DNA of 64,000 nucleotides from Acidobacteriaceae bacterium. GTDB lineage: Bacteria > Acidobacteriota > Terriglobia > Terriglobales > Acidobacteriaceae. The first letter of the stretch is position 1. Each line of letters opens with the position of its first letter. Under the pieces are notes generated by a model that was given only the letters and a program-made list of their open reading frames with translations, was not told where the DNA came from and searched no databases. This document shows, piece after piece, positions 17,277 to 26,091 of this stretch. The stretch is from positions 1 through 64,000 of the forward strand of contig PMSQ01000201.1 in assembly GCA_003168355.1 (NCBI GenBank), given 5' to 3'. A program made the translations under genes and the position numbers.

Positions 17277-19670
17277 ATGTCCGCTACTATTCAGGCTGCC
17301 GTGCCGGTTACATCGTCCAGCGAGATTCCCGAACGAACGCTTCTTGTCGGCTTGGGACTCACCAGTTTTGCGGCATTGTTGCTGGAGCTGGCTCTCACGC
17401 GATTGTTCTCGGTGGTGCTCTTCTATCATTTTGCTTTTCTCGCGATTTCGATTGCGTTGCTGGGGCTGGGCGCCGGCGGCGTGTTCGCCTATCTGCTGAA
17501 AAAGCGCCTGGCGCGTTTTTCTACGCGCACGCTGGCGGCGCGGCTATGCATGGTCAACTCGGTGCTGGTGCTGCTGGTGCTGGAGGTGGTGCTGCACGTG
17601 CCGGTCACACTCACGGTGACGGGAGAGAATTTTCTGCGCCTGAGCGTTCTCTACGTCGACTCGTCCGTGCCTTTCTTCCTGACTGGATTGCTGTTCTCGG
17701 TGGTGTTTGCGCGCGAAACCTGGCGCGTGCCCCGGCTTTACGGAGCGGACCTGAGCGGCGGAGCGCTGGCGTGTCTGGCGGTGGTACCGCTGCTCAACTG
17801 GGTGGGAGGACCGAACACGATTCTGGCAGCGGCCGTGGCGATGGCGGCGGCCGCCATGGTCTGGGCGTCATCCTCAACCGCACGTAAGGTGGCAGGATGC
17901 CTGGCCGTTTTTTTCGTCTTGCTCATCGCGGCGAACCACTCCGGCCGGCTGATTGACGTGGTCTACGCCAAGGGCAGGTTTCGCAACCCGCGTTGGGTGG
18001 AATTTGCGCGCTGGAATGCGCTCGCGCGCGTGGAAGTGGATCGCCAGGGCCAGGGCAAGGCCATCGTCATCGACGCCGACGCTCAAACCTCCATCATGAA
18101 TTGCGACCTCGCACAGTGGCGCGGTTCTGCGTGCGAGCAGGAACAGATGTCGGCTCCGCCGGCGTTGGCCAACGTTCTGCGTCCGCACGGGGAGTTTGCC
18201 ATTATCGGGCCGGGGGGCGGTGTGGACGTGCTGCGCGCGGTGGCGAATGGCAGCCCCAGCGTGACGGGCATTGAGATCAATCCCATCATTGCGGATACGA
18301 TCATGCGCGGGCGTTACGCCGACTATGCCCAGCATCTTTACGAACGTCCTGAGGTCCACATTCACGTGACCGACGGCCGTTCTTACCTGCGCTCCACGCC
18401 GCAACAATTCGACGTCGTGCAAATGACGCTGGTGGATACCTGGGCCTCGACCGCAGCGGGCGCTTTCGCGCTGAGTGAAAACAATCTTTACACGGTGGAA
18501 GCTTTCCGTGAATATTTCGAGCATCTCAAACCGGATGGTATGGTGGCGATCACCCGCTGGGAGTTCCGCGAACCGCGGGAGGCGCTGCGCGTGGTAGCAG
18601 TCGCGATGCAGGCGTTGCACAGCCTGGGCGTGGCTAACCCGGCGGGCAACTTTATCGTGGCCTCGCAGGGCGCGCTCGATGAAGACGGAATTCCAGTGGT
18701 GGTGCTGGCCAAGAAAACTGCTTTTACAGTGGCAGAAGAATCCGCCGTGCGGGCTCATTTCGCTGAATATGACGAACTCGATCCTCTTTATCTGCCTTCG
18801 CAGCCGGGACATGATCCGTTTTCCGATCTGATCGCGAGCAACGATCCCTACCGATTCGCGCAGAGCTATGCCTACAACGTGTCGCCGGTCACCGACAACG
18901 CGCCGTTTTTCTTTTTCACGCTCAAAGCAGGGCAAATCCTCGGCCAGAGTGGAGTGCCGCATGGAATCGACTGGAAGGTGAATTTGGGAGTTCTGGTTCT
19001 GATTCTTGTGCTGGTCATTTCTCTGGTAGCCGTTTTGGGCTTCCTGATTCTGCCGCTCGCGCTGCAGGGAAGCCGGCACTCGCCGCTTCCGCTGCTTTAT
19101 TTCGTGGCGGTTGGTCTGGGCTACATTCTGGTGGAGATTGCGTTTATCCAGCGCTTTGTGCTTTTTCTGGGGCACCCAACCTATGCGCTGACGGTGGTGA
19201 TCTTTTTGCTGATGCTGTCGAGCGGGGCCGGAAGCCTGTTTTCGCGCCGCTGGCTTCCCCGCACCGAAATGGCCTGGATGCCGCTTGTACTGGTGATTGT
19301 GGCGTTGATTGCCGAGGTATTTCTTCTGCCCCGCGGGCTGGCGGCGTGGGTGGGGTTAGCGTTCGGTTTTCGGCTGGTGGTGAGCGGCCTGTTGCTGATA
19401 CCCCTCGGTTTCGTAATGGGGATGCCGTTCCCAACGGGCTTGCGGGCGCTGGGTGCCCGCTCTGGCCTTGATGTCCCCAGCGGGGCGACCAGCGCGGACA
19501 ATGCCGTGGAGTGGGCCTGGGCGATGAATGCCGCTGCCAGCGTTCTGGGTTCCGTGCTGGCCATGGTGATCGCGATCCAGTTTGGTTTGACCGTGACTCT
19601 GGCCTGCGGAATCGCGGCCTACCTGCTCGCCCTCTTGCTGCTGCCAGCCCTTCGCCCGCAACGCGCTTAG
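17277..19670 (+). CDS. Polytopic membrane protein with spermidine-synthase-like domain
   Basis: 797 residues. About six membrane helices precede residue 225, and another set follows 570. Between them (about 240-540) lies a SAM-dependent methyltransferase-fold domain of the spermidine synthase type: FAIIGPGGGVDVLRA (motif I), EINPIIADTI, HVTDGRSYLRS and QFDVVQMTLVDTW. Large fusions of this kind are common in acidobacteria, but their substrate is unknown, and an aminopropyltransferase function should not be assumed. It is preceded by a repeat-filled spacer and followed 104 bp later by an MlaD-type gene on the same strand. Confidence 0.85.
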   Translation: MSATIQAAVPVTSSSEIPERTLLVGLGLTSFAALLLELALTRLFSVVLFYHFAFLAISIALLGLGAGGVFAYLLKKRLARFSTRTLAARLCMVNSVLVLLVLEVVLHVPVTLTVTGENFLRLSVLYVDSSVPFFLTGLLFSVVFARETWRVPRLYGADLSGGALACLAVVPLLNWVGGPNTILAAAVAMAAAAMVWASSSTARKVAGCLAVFFVLLIAANHSGRLIDVVYAKGRFRNPRWVEFARWNALARVEVDRQGQGKAIVIDADAQTSIMNCDLAQWRGSACEQEQMSAPPALANVLRPHGEFAIIGPGGGVDVLRAVANGSPSVTGIEINPIIADTIMRGRYADYAQHLYERPEVHIHVTDGRSYLRSTPQQFDVVQMTLVDTWASTAAGAFALSENNLYTVEAFREYFEHLKPDGMVAITRWEFREPREALRVVAVAMQALHSLGVANPAGNFIVASQGALDEDGIPVVVLAKKTAFTVAEESAVRAHFAEYDELDPLYLPSQPGHDPFSDLIASNDPYRFAQSYAYNVSPVTDNAPFFFFTLKAGQILGQSGVPHGIDWKVNLGVLVLILVLVISLVAVLGFLILPLALQGSRHSPLPLLYFVAVGLGYILVEIAFIQRFVLFLGHPTYALTVVIFLLMLSSGAGSLFSRRWLPRTEMAWMPLVLVIVALIAEVFLLPRGLAAWVGLAFGFRLVVSGLLLIPLGFVMGMPFPTGLRALGARSGLDVPSGATSADNAVEWAWAMNAAASVLGSVLAMVIAIQFGLTVTLACGIAAYLLALLLLPALRPQRA

Positions 19671-19774
19671 GAAGCCGCCGCGGTTTTGTTATGATGCTGC
19701 GAGGGACGGCGGTGGTGTGAAAGCCGTTCCATGCATTGCCCAAGATGCCGCAGATCGCGGTCTGAGGAAATCAC

Positions 19775-20854
19775 TTGCCGAGCCAGAAGCAGCTCAAATG
19801 GTCGCAACTTCGCGTAGGCCTCACGGTGATCATCGCCAGCCTGGTGTTGGCAGTGCTCTTGTTCCTGATGTCGGGAACCAGCGGCTTGTTCTCGCATCGC
19901 ATCACCGTGGTTTCGTACTTTGACAACGCGGAAGGTTTGCGGCCGGGCGCACCGGTGCGGCTCAGCGGCGTAGATATCGGCAATGTTTCGGCCATTCGCA
20001 TTGTTCCCGACAAAGACAAGCGGATCACTCCCGTGGAAGTGATCATGAAGGTGAGCACGAAGTACGGCTTCAACCTCCGCCGTGATTCCGTAACGTCGCT
20101 CGATACCGCCGGAGTGCTGGGAGAAACCTACCTGGATATCGACAGCTCGCAGGCCATCGGTCCGCTGGTTCTGGATGGCGACACGCTCGCCACACAGGTC
20201 CATCCTGACTTTAACGAAGTGGTGCGCTCCAGCCAGAGCACGCTGCAGAACATGGACGCGCTGCTCAAGCGCGCCGACCGCATCCTCGCCTTCGCGGAAA
20301 GTGGCAAAGGTTCAATCGGCAAGTTGATTTACGATCCTACCCTCTATAACCGTTTCTCGGAGACGGTCGCGGATTTCCAGGGAATTGTCGATCAGATCGC
20401 CAAAGGAAAAGGCAGCCTGGGCCAGCTAGTCAATAGCAACGACGCCTACAACAAGTTCGTCGCAACGCTCGACAAGATGAATGGAGTGATCGACGACCTG
20501 CAAGCGGGCAAAGGGACCGCGGGGAAATTCCTGAAGGATCCGTCTCTCTACAACAATGCCAACGACACGATCGCGAACTTCAAGAAGGTGAGCGAAGACC
20601 TGAATGCAGGCAAGGGAACTGCTGGAAGATTGCTCAACGACGAGGAACTGGCAAAGAAGATCGACACCACGATGACCAAGCTTGCCGCACTGACCAGCGA
20701 CCTTGAGGCGGGCAAGGGGACGGTGGGAAAGCTGTTCCAGGATGAGACACTCTACAACAACGCCAATAAGATGCTGGAGGAGACTCAGGGCCTGATAAAG
20801 GCGATCCGGGAGAACCCCAAGAAATATCTCAGCATCAAGCTGCACGTCTTTTAA
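19775..20854 (+). CDS. MlaD/MCE-domain protein with five GKG repeats
   Basis: 359 residues. One N-terminal membrane anchor (VGLTVIIASLVLAVLLFLMSG) is followed by an MCE domain (YFDNAEGLRPGAPVRLSGVDIG), which forms lipid-conducting hexamers in the periplasm in known systems. The tail holds five units at roughly 30-45-residue spacing, each with GKGxxG followed by a D...LYN-type end (GKGSIGKL, GKGSLGQL, GKGTAGKF, GKGTAGRL, GKGTVGKL). The start is TTG 19775, supported by TGAGGA eight bases upstream; no ATG or GTG lies before the anchor. No MlaE or MlaF gene is adjacent, so it is an orphan. Confidence 0.88.
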   Translation: MPSQKQLKWSQLRVGLTVIIASLVLAVLLFLMSGTSGLFSHRITVVSYFDNAEGLRPGAPVRLSGVDIGNVSAIRIVPDKDKRITPVEVIMKVSTKYGFNLRRDSVTSLDTAGVLGETYLDIDSSQAIGPLVLDGDTLATQVHPDFNEVVRSSQSTLQNMDALLKRADRILAFAESGKGSIGKLIYDPTLYNRFSETVADFQGIVDQIAKGKGSLGQLVNSNDAYNKFVATLDKMNGVIDDLQAGKGTAGKFLKDPSLYNNANDTIANFKKVSEDLNAGKGTAGRLLNDEELAKKIDTTMTKLAALTSDLEAGKGTVGKLFQDETLYNNANKMLEETQGLIKAIRENPKKYLSIKLHVF

Positions 20855-20892
20855 GAACGATCTGCGCCGGAGTGGCAGAACTTCCGAACATC

Positions 20893-21678
20893 TCAGATCT
20901 CCACCTCGCCTTCCAGATAGAAGACGCAACTGCCTTCCAACTCGACGCGATCACCGACCAACCGGCAAACGATCTCTCCGCCGCGCCGCGAGGCCTGGTA
21001 CGCGTGAAACTCAGTCTTGCCTAGCCGTTTAGCCCAATAGGGCGTCAGCATGCAATGTGCTGCGCCAGTCACGGGATCTTCGGGAATGCCTTTGGCTGGG
21101 GCGAAGTAGCGGCTGATGAAGTCGTAGATTCCCTCGCCTGGAGCGGTCACGATCACACCGGGGCGGTCCCTGCGGGCGAGCGCGGCCATATCGGGAGCAA
21201 TCTGGCGCAAGACCTCCACGCTTTCCAGCGCAGCCATGTAGTTGAACGCGTTGCCGAAAACTTCGACTGGGACGACGCCCAGCGCTTCGGCTAGCCCCGG
21301 CGGCGCCGCAATTGCCTCGGACGGCCGGGCCGGGAAGTTCATGACATATCCCGCATCTGTACGCTTCACGGTGAGCGGACCGCTCGCTGAGTGGAACACT
21401 ACGCTGTTGCGTCCAGGCTCGAGCCGCTCCATTACCACTGCGGCACTGGCCAAAGTAGCGTGGCCGCAGAGCGGCACTTCGACCATAGGCGTGAACCAAC
21501 GCAAGCGATAGTCGCCGCCTTCGGCGACCAGGAAAGCCGTCTCCGCCAGGTTGTTCTCGTCGGCAATCGACTGCATCACCGCATCAGGGAGAAAGCCATT
21601 CATCGGCATCACCGCTGCGGGATTCCCTGAGAACCGGCGGGTGGTGAAGGCGTCAATCTGGAATATCGGCGTTCGCAT
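20893..21678 (-). CDS. PhzF-family isomerase
   Basis: 261 residues of the PhzF/diaminopimelate-epimerase fold. Signatures are QIDAFTTRRFSGNPAAV at the N-terminus, the catalytic-glutamate region DENNLAETAFLV near 40-51, RWFTPMVEVPLCGHAT near 60-75, and EDPVTGAAHCMLTPYW in the second half. Family members isomerise small metabolites, including the phenazine precursor; no phenazine genes are nearby, so the substrate is unknown. It begins four bases before the stop of the DUF1634 gene (21683) on the same strand and is probably the last gene of the lipA-tauE-DUF1634 run. Confidence 0.92.
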   Translation of the reverse strand: MRTPIFQIDAFTTRRFSGNPAAVMPMNGFLPDAVMQSIADENNLAETAFLVAEGGDYRLRWFTPMVEVPLCGHATLASAAVVMERLEPGRNSVVFHSASGPLTVKRTDAGYVMNFPARPSEAIAAPPGLAEALGVVPVEVFGNAFNYMAALESVEVLRQIAPDMAALARRDRPGVIVTAPGEGIYDFISRYFAPAKGIPEDPVTGAAHCMLTPYWAKRLGKTEFHAYQASRRGGEIVCRLVGDRVELEGSCVFYLEGEVEI

Positions 21679-21682
21679 AATC

Positions 21683-21982
21683 TTAGTGCTCGCCGATGCC
21701 GAAAACCGCGCTCAGCAGCAGAATCGCAAGCACTCCCAAAGAGATTGCCCCGTACTTCCAATCCTTTTCGCGCAGAAAAAGAACGCCTGCGACCAGGACG
21801 CGCACGACCGGTGTAGCCAGCATAAGCAGGACGCCCGCGCGTTCGATCCCTGCCGGAATGCGGCCATGGACGAAGAGCCCAACCAGCAATCCTGCCAGCA
21901 TGACGAAGAAACAACTGAACGCGCCCACGCGCAGCACGAAAGCAACCACGCGGTCCAGGGCAGGTTCGCGCACTTGGCTCAT
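21683..21982 (-). CDS. DUF1634 membrane protein
   Basis: 99 residues with three predicted membrane helices (VLRVGAFSCFFVMLAGLLVGL, GVLLMLATPVVRVLVAG, YGAISLGVLAILLLSAVFG). The family is usually encoded beside TauE/SafE transporters, as here: its ATG overlaps the transporter stop by four bases (ATGA at 21979-21982), so translation is coupled. It is probably an accessory subunit of that exporter. Confidence 0.85.
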   Translation of the reverse strand: MSQVREPALDRVVAFVLRVGAFSCFFVMLAGLLVGLFVHGRIPAGIERAGVLLMLATPVVRVLVAGVLFLREKDWKYGAISLGVLAILLLSAVFGIGEH

Positions 21983-22779
21983 GGCGCGCCTTCCGTAAAC
22001 AGGTGCACGATCAGATGACCCGCGAGATAGAGCATGATCGCGACCAGCAGGTAAACGACATATTTCGTTCGGATGCGGGGCGCCAGGCGCGCGCCCAGCA
22101 GCGAGCCAACAAAGACGCCGACCGCCAGCGGAGCGGCGATCTCGACAAGGATATCTCCGCGCCGGTAATACACGATGGCGCTGGCGGCCGCGGTAACCCC
22201 GATCATGAAATTCGAGGTGGCAGTGGCCACTATGAGCGGAACATTCATGAAGATGAACATCACTGGAACTTTGATGGGACCGCCGCCGATGCCGAGCAGA
22301 CCAGAGAGTCCGCCTGCAACCAGAGACGCCCCCAGGCCGAGCGGATAGCGCCGCGGCTCATAGGGTGGAATCACGATCTCGCCGTCGCTTTTAGCGGCAG
22401 GCACTTCTTGATCTTTCACCTTGCCGCCGCTCAGCAGAATCGTGGTGGAACTGTACAACAGAAAGCCGGCGAACAGTCCCTCAAGTACATTGCGATTGAA
22501 GTAGCCCACCAGATAGGCGGTAACCGCCGCGCCAAAAGATGTTGCCAATTCGAGCGTCATGCCGAGACGAATGTCGGTGGTGTGGCGCTGGAGGTGCACG
22601 GAAGAACTCGCCGCCGAAGTAGTAATGACGGCCACAAGACTGGTGCCAATGGCCTGCCGGATGGGAATTCCAAAATGCAGGGCGAGAATGGGCGTAAGCA
22701 AAACACCGCCGCCGATGCCGGTCAACGCTCCCAGTAAGCCTGCGAAGAAGCCCAGCAGCGCCAGGAGTGCGCTCAGCAT
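21979..22779 (-). CDS. TauE/SafE-family anion exporter
   Basis: 266 residues with about eight hydrophobic segments. The two inverted family repeats are visible as GFFAGLLGALTGIGGGVLLTP near the N-terminus and AGGLSGLLGIGGGPIKVPVM in the second half. The family exports sulfite, sulfoacetate or other organosulfur anions; the substrate is not determinable here. ATG 22779 is chosen because the open frame beyond it is antisense to lipA. It starts seven bases after the lipA stop and overlaps DUF1634, so all three are likely one transcript. Confidence 0.9.
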   Translation of the reverse strand: MLSALLALLGFFAGLLGALTGIGGGVLLTPILALHFGIPIRQAIGTSLVAVITTSAASSSVHLQRHTTDIRLGMTLELATSFGAAVTAYLVGYFNRNVLEGLFAGFLLYSSTTILLSGGKVKDQEVPAAKSDGEIVIPPYEPRRYPLGLGASLVAGGLSGLLGIGGGPIKVPVMFIFMNVPLIVATATSNFMIGVTAAASAIVYYRRGDILVEIAAPLAVGVFVGSLLGARLAPRIRTKYVVYLLVAIMLYLAGHLIVHLFTEGAP

Positions 22780-22786
22780 GCCGCGT

Positions 22787-23707
22787 CTAGGACACCACCC
22801 GCGGGGCGGATGTGGACTCGGCCTGCTCGTGCGCGTGATAGCTGGAGCGCACCATGGGACCGGATTCGACGTGGCGGAAACCGAAGCGCAACGCTTCACT
22901 GCGCAACTCGCGGAATTCCTCGGGCGTGTAGAACCGCGAGATGGGCAGGTGATCGCGCGAGGGACGGAGGTACTGGCCCACGGTAAGAATGTCAACGCCC
23001 CGCCCGCCGAGATCGCGGAATACCTCGATCAGCTCTTCTGTCGATTCGCCGAGCCCGACCATCACGCCACTCTTCGTCACCATGCCCGGGGAAAATTTCT
23101 TGGCGTTCTCGAGCAGCGTGAGGGTGCGTTCGTAACGCGCGCCGGAACGTACCACGCGATAAAGCCGGGGCACGGTTTCGGTATTGTGGTTGAGAACATC
23201 AGGCTGCGCGCCGAGCACGATCTTTAATGGTTCTTCCAGACCTTGAAAATCCGGGATCAGCACTTCGATGCGGCAGTCTGGAATGAGCTCACGAATTTCG
23301 CGAATGGTCTCGGCGAAAACCTTGGCGCCGCCAACGTTGTCATCGTCGCGATTCACGCTGGTCACAACCGTGTGCTTCAATCCCAACGTGGCTACAGCCT
23401 CAGCCACGCGCCGCGGTTCGTCCCAGTCGATAGGCTCCGGGCGGCCCTTGGGGACGGCGCAGAATCCGCAGCGGCGGGTGCAGATATTGCCCAGCAGCAT
23501 GAAGGTTGCGGTCTTGTGATTCCAGCACTCGCCGATGTTCGGACACTGCGCCGATTCGCAGACCGTATGCAATCCCAAGCCGCGCGCCAGCTTCTTGAGC
23601 TCATGAAAGTTCTCGCCGACGGGCGCTTTGGCTCGCAGCCAGTCCGGTTTGGGCATCCGGACCGGCGGCCCCAGGTCGATCTGAATCAGTTGGGATGTTC
23701 CCGCCAT
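22787..23707 (-). CDS. lipA: Lipoyl synthase
   Basis: 306 residues. It is a radical-SAM enzyme that inserts two sulfurs into protein-bound octanoyl chains. Both cluster motifs are intact: CESAQCPNIGEC near 50-61 (auxiliary cluster) and CTRRCGFCAV near 76-85 (radical-SAM cluster). The C-terminal RSSYHAHE gives the conserved RSSY serine ligand. The start at ATG 23707 is seven bases after TAGAAT. lipB is not in the window. The downstream TauE/DUF1634/PhzF genes are close enough to be co-transcribed. Confidence 0.96.
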   Translation of the reverse strand: MAGTSQLIQIDLGPPVRMPKPDWLRAKAPVGENFHELKKLARGLGLHTVCESAQCPNIGECWNHKTATFMLLGNICTRRCGFCAVPKGRPEPIDWDEPRRVAEAVATLGLKHTVVTSVNRDDDNVGGAKVFAETIREIRELIPDCRIEVLIPDFQGLEEPLKIVLGAQPDVLNHNTETVPRLYRVVRSGARYERTLTLLENAKKFSPGMVTKSGVMVGLGESTEELIEVFRDLGGRGVDILTVGQYLRPSRDHLPISRFYTPEEFRELRSEALRFGFRHVESGPMVRSSYHAHEQAESTSAPRVVS

Positions 23708-23714
23708 CGCTTCG

Positions 23715-23720
23715 ATTCTA
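23715..23720 (-). promoter_or_regulatory. -10 hexamer seven bases before the lipA ATG
   Basis: On the minus strand TAGAAT is followed by CGAAGCG and then ATG. With this spacing the mRNA would begin at or within a base or two of the start codon. The site lies in the 18-bp gap after recG, so lipA may have its own leaderless promoter as well as readthrough from recG. Confidence 0.45.
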
Positions 23721-23725
23721 CCAGT

Positions 23726-25906
23726 TCAGCCCACCTCAACCAGACCGTAGGTATGCTGCCAGCGCGTGCGCAGGGCAACGAGGGCTCGACTGATTTCCAC
23801 CTGCGTGACTTCTGAGTTAGGTCCGGCCATCACCGTCGCGGCCTCGCGCTTGGCTAGCTCCAGCAACTGGCGGTCGCGAATCAGGTTGGCGACGCGGAAG
23901 TTCGGCATCCCGGCCTGCCGTGTGCCGAAAAACTCTCCCGGCCCGCGCAGTTCGAGATCGAGTTCGGCGATCTGGAAGCCGTCGTTGGTGCGCACCATGG
24001 CATCAAGGCGGCGCTCGCCCTCTTCCGTTACTTTGCCGCCGGTCATCAATATGCAGTAGGACTTGGCCGCTCCGCGCCCAATACGCCCGCGCAACTGATG
24101 AAGCTGCGCCAAGCCAAAGCGTTCGGCGTGCTCGATCACCATTACGGTTGCGTTCGGCACGTCCACGCCAACTTCAATCACCGTGGTCGCAACCAGAATC
24201 TGCAACTCACCTTTCTGGAACATGCGCATGACCTGATCTTTCAACTCGGAATCCAGGCGGCCGTGCAGCAAGCCGACCTTTAGATCGGCGAATACCTTTC
24301 CACTCAACTCGCGATACATCTTGATCGCGGCCTTCAGTTCGGTCTCCTCATTTTCCGCGATGACGGGATAGACAACGTAGGCCTGATGTCCCTTTGCGAC
24401 CTGCTTGCGCAAAAAATCCCAAACCTCGGAGGAGCGGTCGTCGGCGATTCTTCGCGTGACGATCGGCGTGCGGCCCGGCGGAAGTTCATCGAGCACACTG
24501 AGATCGAGATCGCCATAAAGAGTAAGCGCCAGCGTGCGCGGGATGGGCGTTGCGGTCATGACCAGAACGTCGGGCTCGGCAGGATTAGTGAGAGCCTGTC
24601 CTGAGCTTGCCGAAGGGTCGGCGCTCTCGCCCGATTTCTTCATCAACTTCAGGCGCTGCAAAACGCCGAAGCGGTGCTGCTCATCGACGATTACTAAGCC
24701 GGGTCTCGCGAACTCGACTTTTTCTTCCAGAAGAGCATGAGTGCCGATGACGAGCTGCGCGTTTCCCTGCGCGATGTGGCGGCGGATTTCGCGCTTGCGG
24801 TCGGCTTCCAGCGAGCCGGTCAGCAGAACGATGCGGTATCCGGCATTCTCCAGAATTTGCCGCGCGGAAAAATAATGCTGTTGCGCGAGAATCTCCGTGG
24901 GCGCCATCAACGCCACCTGATAACCGTTCTCGATCGCAATGATCGCCGCCTGAAAGCCGATGATGGTTTTACCCGAGCCCACATCTCCCTGCAGCAAACG
25001 CCGCATGGGATAAGGCTGTTGCATGTCATCGGCGATCTCTTTCAACACCCGCTTCTGCGCCGCCGTGGGATGAAAGGGCAGAATCTTCTTGATCGCCTGG
25101 CGCGCGTGGTCATCCAGGCGAAAGGCGATGCCGGTTTGCGTTTTTTGCTGTCGGCGTTTGAGTTCCAGCCCCAGCTCGATGAAGAACAATTCTTCAAAGA
25201 TCAGCCGAATGTGCGCGGGCGTGCGCGATGACTGCAAATCCTCGAAGCTTTCGCCAGCCTCGGGCCAATGAACCTTCCACAACGCCTCGCGCGGGGAAAC
25301 CAGCGCCAGCCGCCCGCGCACCACTGCCGGGATAGCTTCGGCGAGGTCGGGCGTGAGATCGTCGAGCGCTGTGCGGATGACGCGGCGAAACCAGCGTGCG
25401 GTCACGCGTCCCTGCCCGGCCGATTCGTAGATGGGCACGATGCGCCCCACTTCCAGCGATGTTGCCGCCTTGTCATCAGCGCCGTCTCCGGAGGAATCGC
25501 CCAGCATTTCAAACTGCGGCTGGATAATCTGCAGCTCTCCGCTGCGCGAGTCTTGCTCCACCTTGCCATAGAGCGCGATCAACTGGCCGGGCTTGAACTT
25601 ATCTTGCAGATAGGTGGCATTGAACCAGAGGCATTTCAGGCGCGATCGTCCCTGGCCCACGGTGAGTTGGAAGATGGGCATGCGGCGGGTGCGAAACAGC
25701 CCCGAGTTGCGAACTTCGCCGATCACGGTGGCCATTTCGCCGGCACGCAATTCGGCAATGCCGCGGGGATTCATCCGGTCTTCATAGCGAAAGGGCAGAT
25801 AATTCAACAGATCGCCCACCGTGACAATGCCCTTGGTGGCAAGAATTTCCGCCAGCCGCGGACCAATCCCCTTGACGTACTGCACGGGCGTGGTGAGTTC
25901 GAGCAT
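23726..25906 (-). CDS. recG: ATP-dependent DNA helicase RecG
   Basis: 726 residues. It remodels stalled forks and Holliday junctions. An N-terminal wedge/OB domain precedes the helicase motifs: LLQGDVGSGKT near 290 (Walker A), DEQHRFG (motif II), TATPIPRTLALTLYGDLDLS (motif III region) and QLRGRIGRG (motif VI). Between the DEQHRFG and TATPIP blocks about 12 extra residues (around DPSASSGQALTN) are encoded by a mini-element at 24594-24617; the family normally has only a short linker there. Start ATG 25906 gives MLELTTPVQYVKGIGP. Helicase motifs are complete, so the protein is probably functional. Confidence 0.95.
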   Translation of the reverse strand: MLELTTPVQYVKGIGPRLAEILATKGIVTVGDLLNYLPFRYEDRMNPRGIAELRAGEMATVIGEVRNSGLFRTRRMPIFQLTVGQGRSRLKCLWFNATYLQDKFKPGQLIALYGKVEQDSRSGELQIIQPQFEMLGDSSGDGADDKAATSLEVGRIVPIYESAGQGRVTARWFRRVIRTALDDLTPDLAEAIPAVVRGRLALVSPREALWKVHWPEAGESFEDLQSSRTPAHIRLIFEELFFIELGLELKRRQQKTQTGIAFRLDDHARQAIKKILPFHPTAAQKRVLKEIADDMQQPYPMRRLLQGDVGSGKTIIGFQAAIIAIENGYQVALMAPTEILAQQHYFSARQILENAGYRIVLLTGSLEADRKREIRRHIAQGNAQLVIGTHALLEEKVEFARPGLVIVDEQHRFGVLQRLKLMKKSGESADPSASSGQALTNPAEPDVLVMTATPIPRTLALTLYGDLDLSVLDELPPGRTPIVTRRIADDRSSEVWDFLRKQVAKGHQAYVVYPVIAENEETELKAAIKMYRELSGKVFADLKVGLLHGRLDSELKDQVMRMFQKGELQILVATTVIEVGVDVPNATVMVIEHAERFGLAQLHQLRGRIGRGAAKSYCILMTGGKVTEEGERRLDAMVRTNDGFQIAELDLELRGPGEFFGTRQAGMPNFRVANLIRDRQLLELAKREAATVMAGPNSEVTQVEISRALVALRTRWQHTYGLVEVG
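24594..24617. repeat. Mini-element in frame inside recG
   Basis: The 24 bp GCCTGTCCTGAG...CGAAGGG belong to the same short family as the inserts at 17123-17148 and 57920-57945 and the copy at 41203-41226 (core CTTCG.CTCAGG reversed). On the recG strand it reads through as Ser/Gly/Ala-rich codons without a stop, lengthening the linker before helicase motif III. Confidence 0.8.
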
Positions 25907-25934
25907 GCGGAGCTTCCCAAAGAATGTTAGCAGC

Positions 25935-25969
25935 AAGTCAGTCCGTACAAGTCAGTTCATACAAGTCAG
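25935..25969. repeat. Heptad array upstream of recG
   Basis: AAGTCAG occurs three times at exact 14-bp spacing, separated by TCCGTAC and TTCATAC: five consecutive heptads. It lies between the recG start and the divergent DUF4184 gene and shares its 7-bp period with the arrays at 35171, 35651, 38736 and 38916, though with a different unit. Confidence 0.7.
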
Positions 25970-26079
25970 CCCAGGAGCGTTTTGCCAGCGGTTGTTGTCC
26001 GGACTCGTGCGGAAGGGCGACGGCGTGAGTTCTACGGACGGTTCGAAGCGCGTGCGAGCCCGATTCCGGCAGGTTGGGC

Positions 26080-26085
26080 GATAAT
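26080..26085 (+). promoter_or_regulatory. -10 hexamer six bases before a GTG start
   Basis: GATAAT, then GTGAGA, then the GTG at 26092. The geometry and sequence are almost the same as at selA (14211). No Shine-Dalgarno sequence is present. Confidence 0.5.
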
Positions 26086-26091
26086 GTGAGA

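Noticed and set aside
17874-19175. 433-codon frame opposite the spermidine-synthase-like gene
   Set aside because: Long antisense frames are common in GC-rich coding DNA; it is rich in His, Arg and Gln with no motif.
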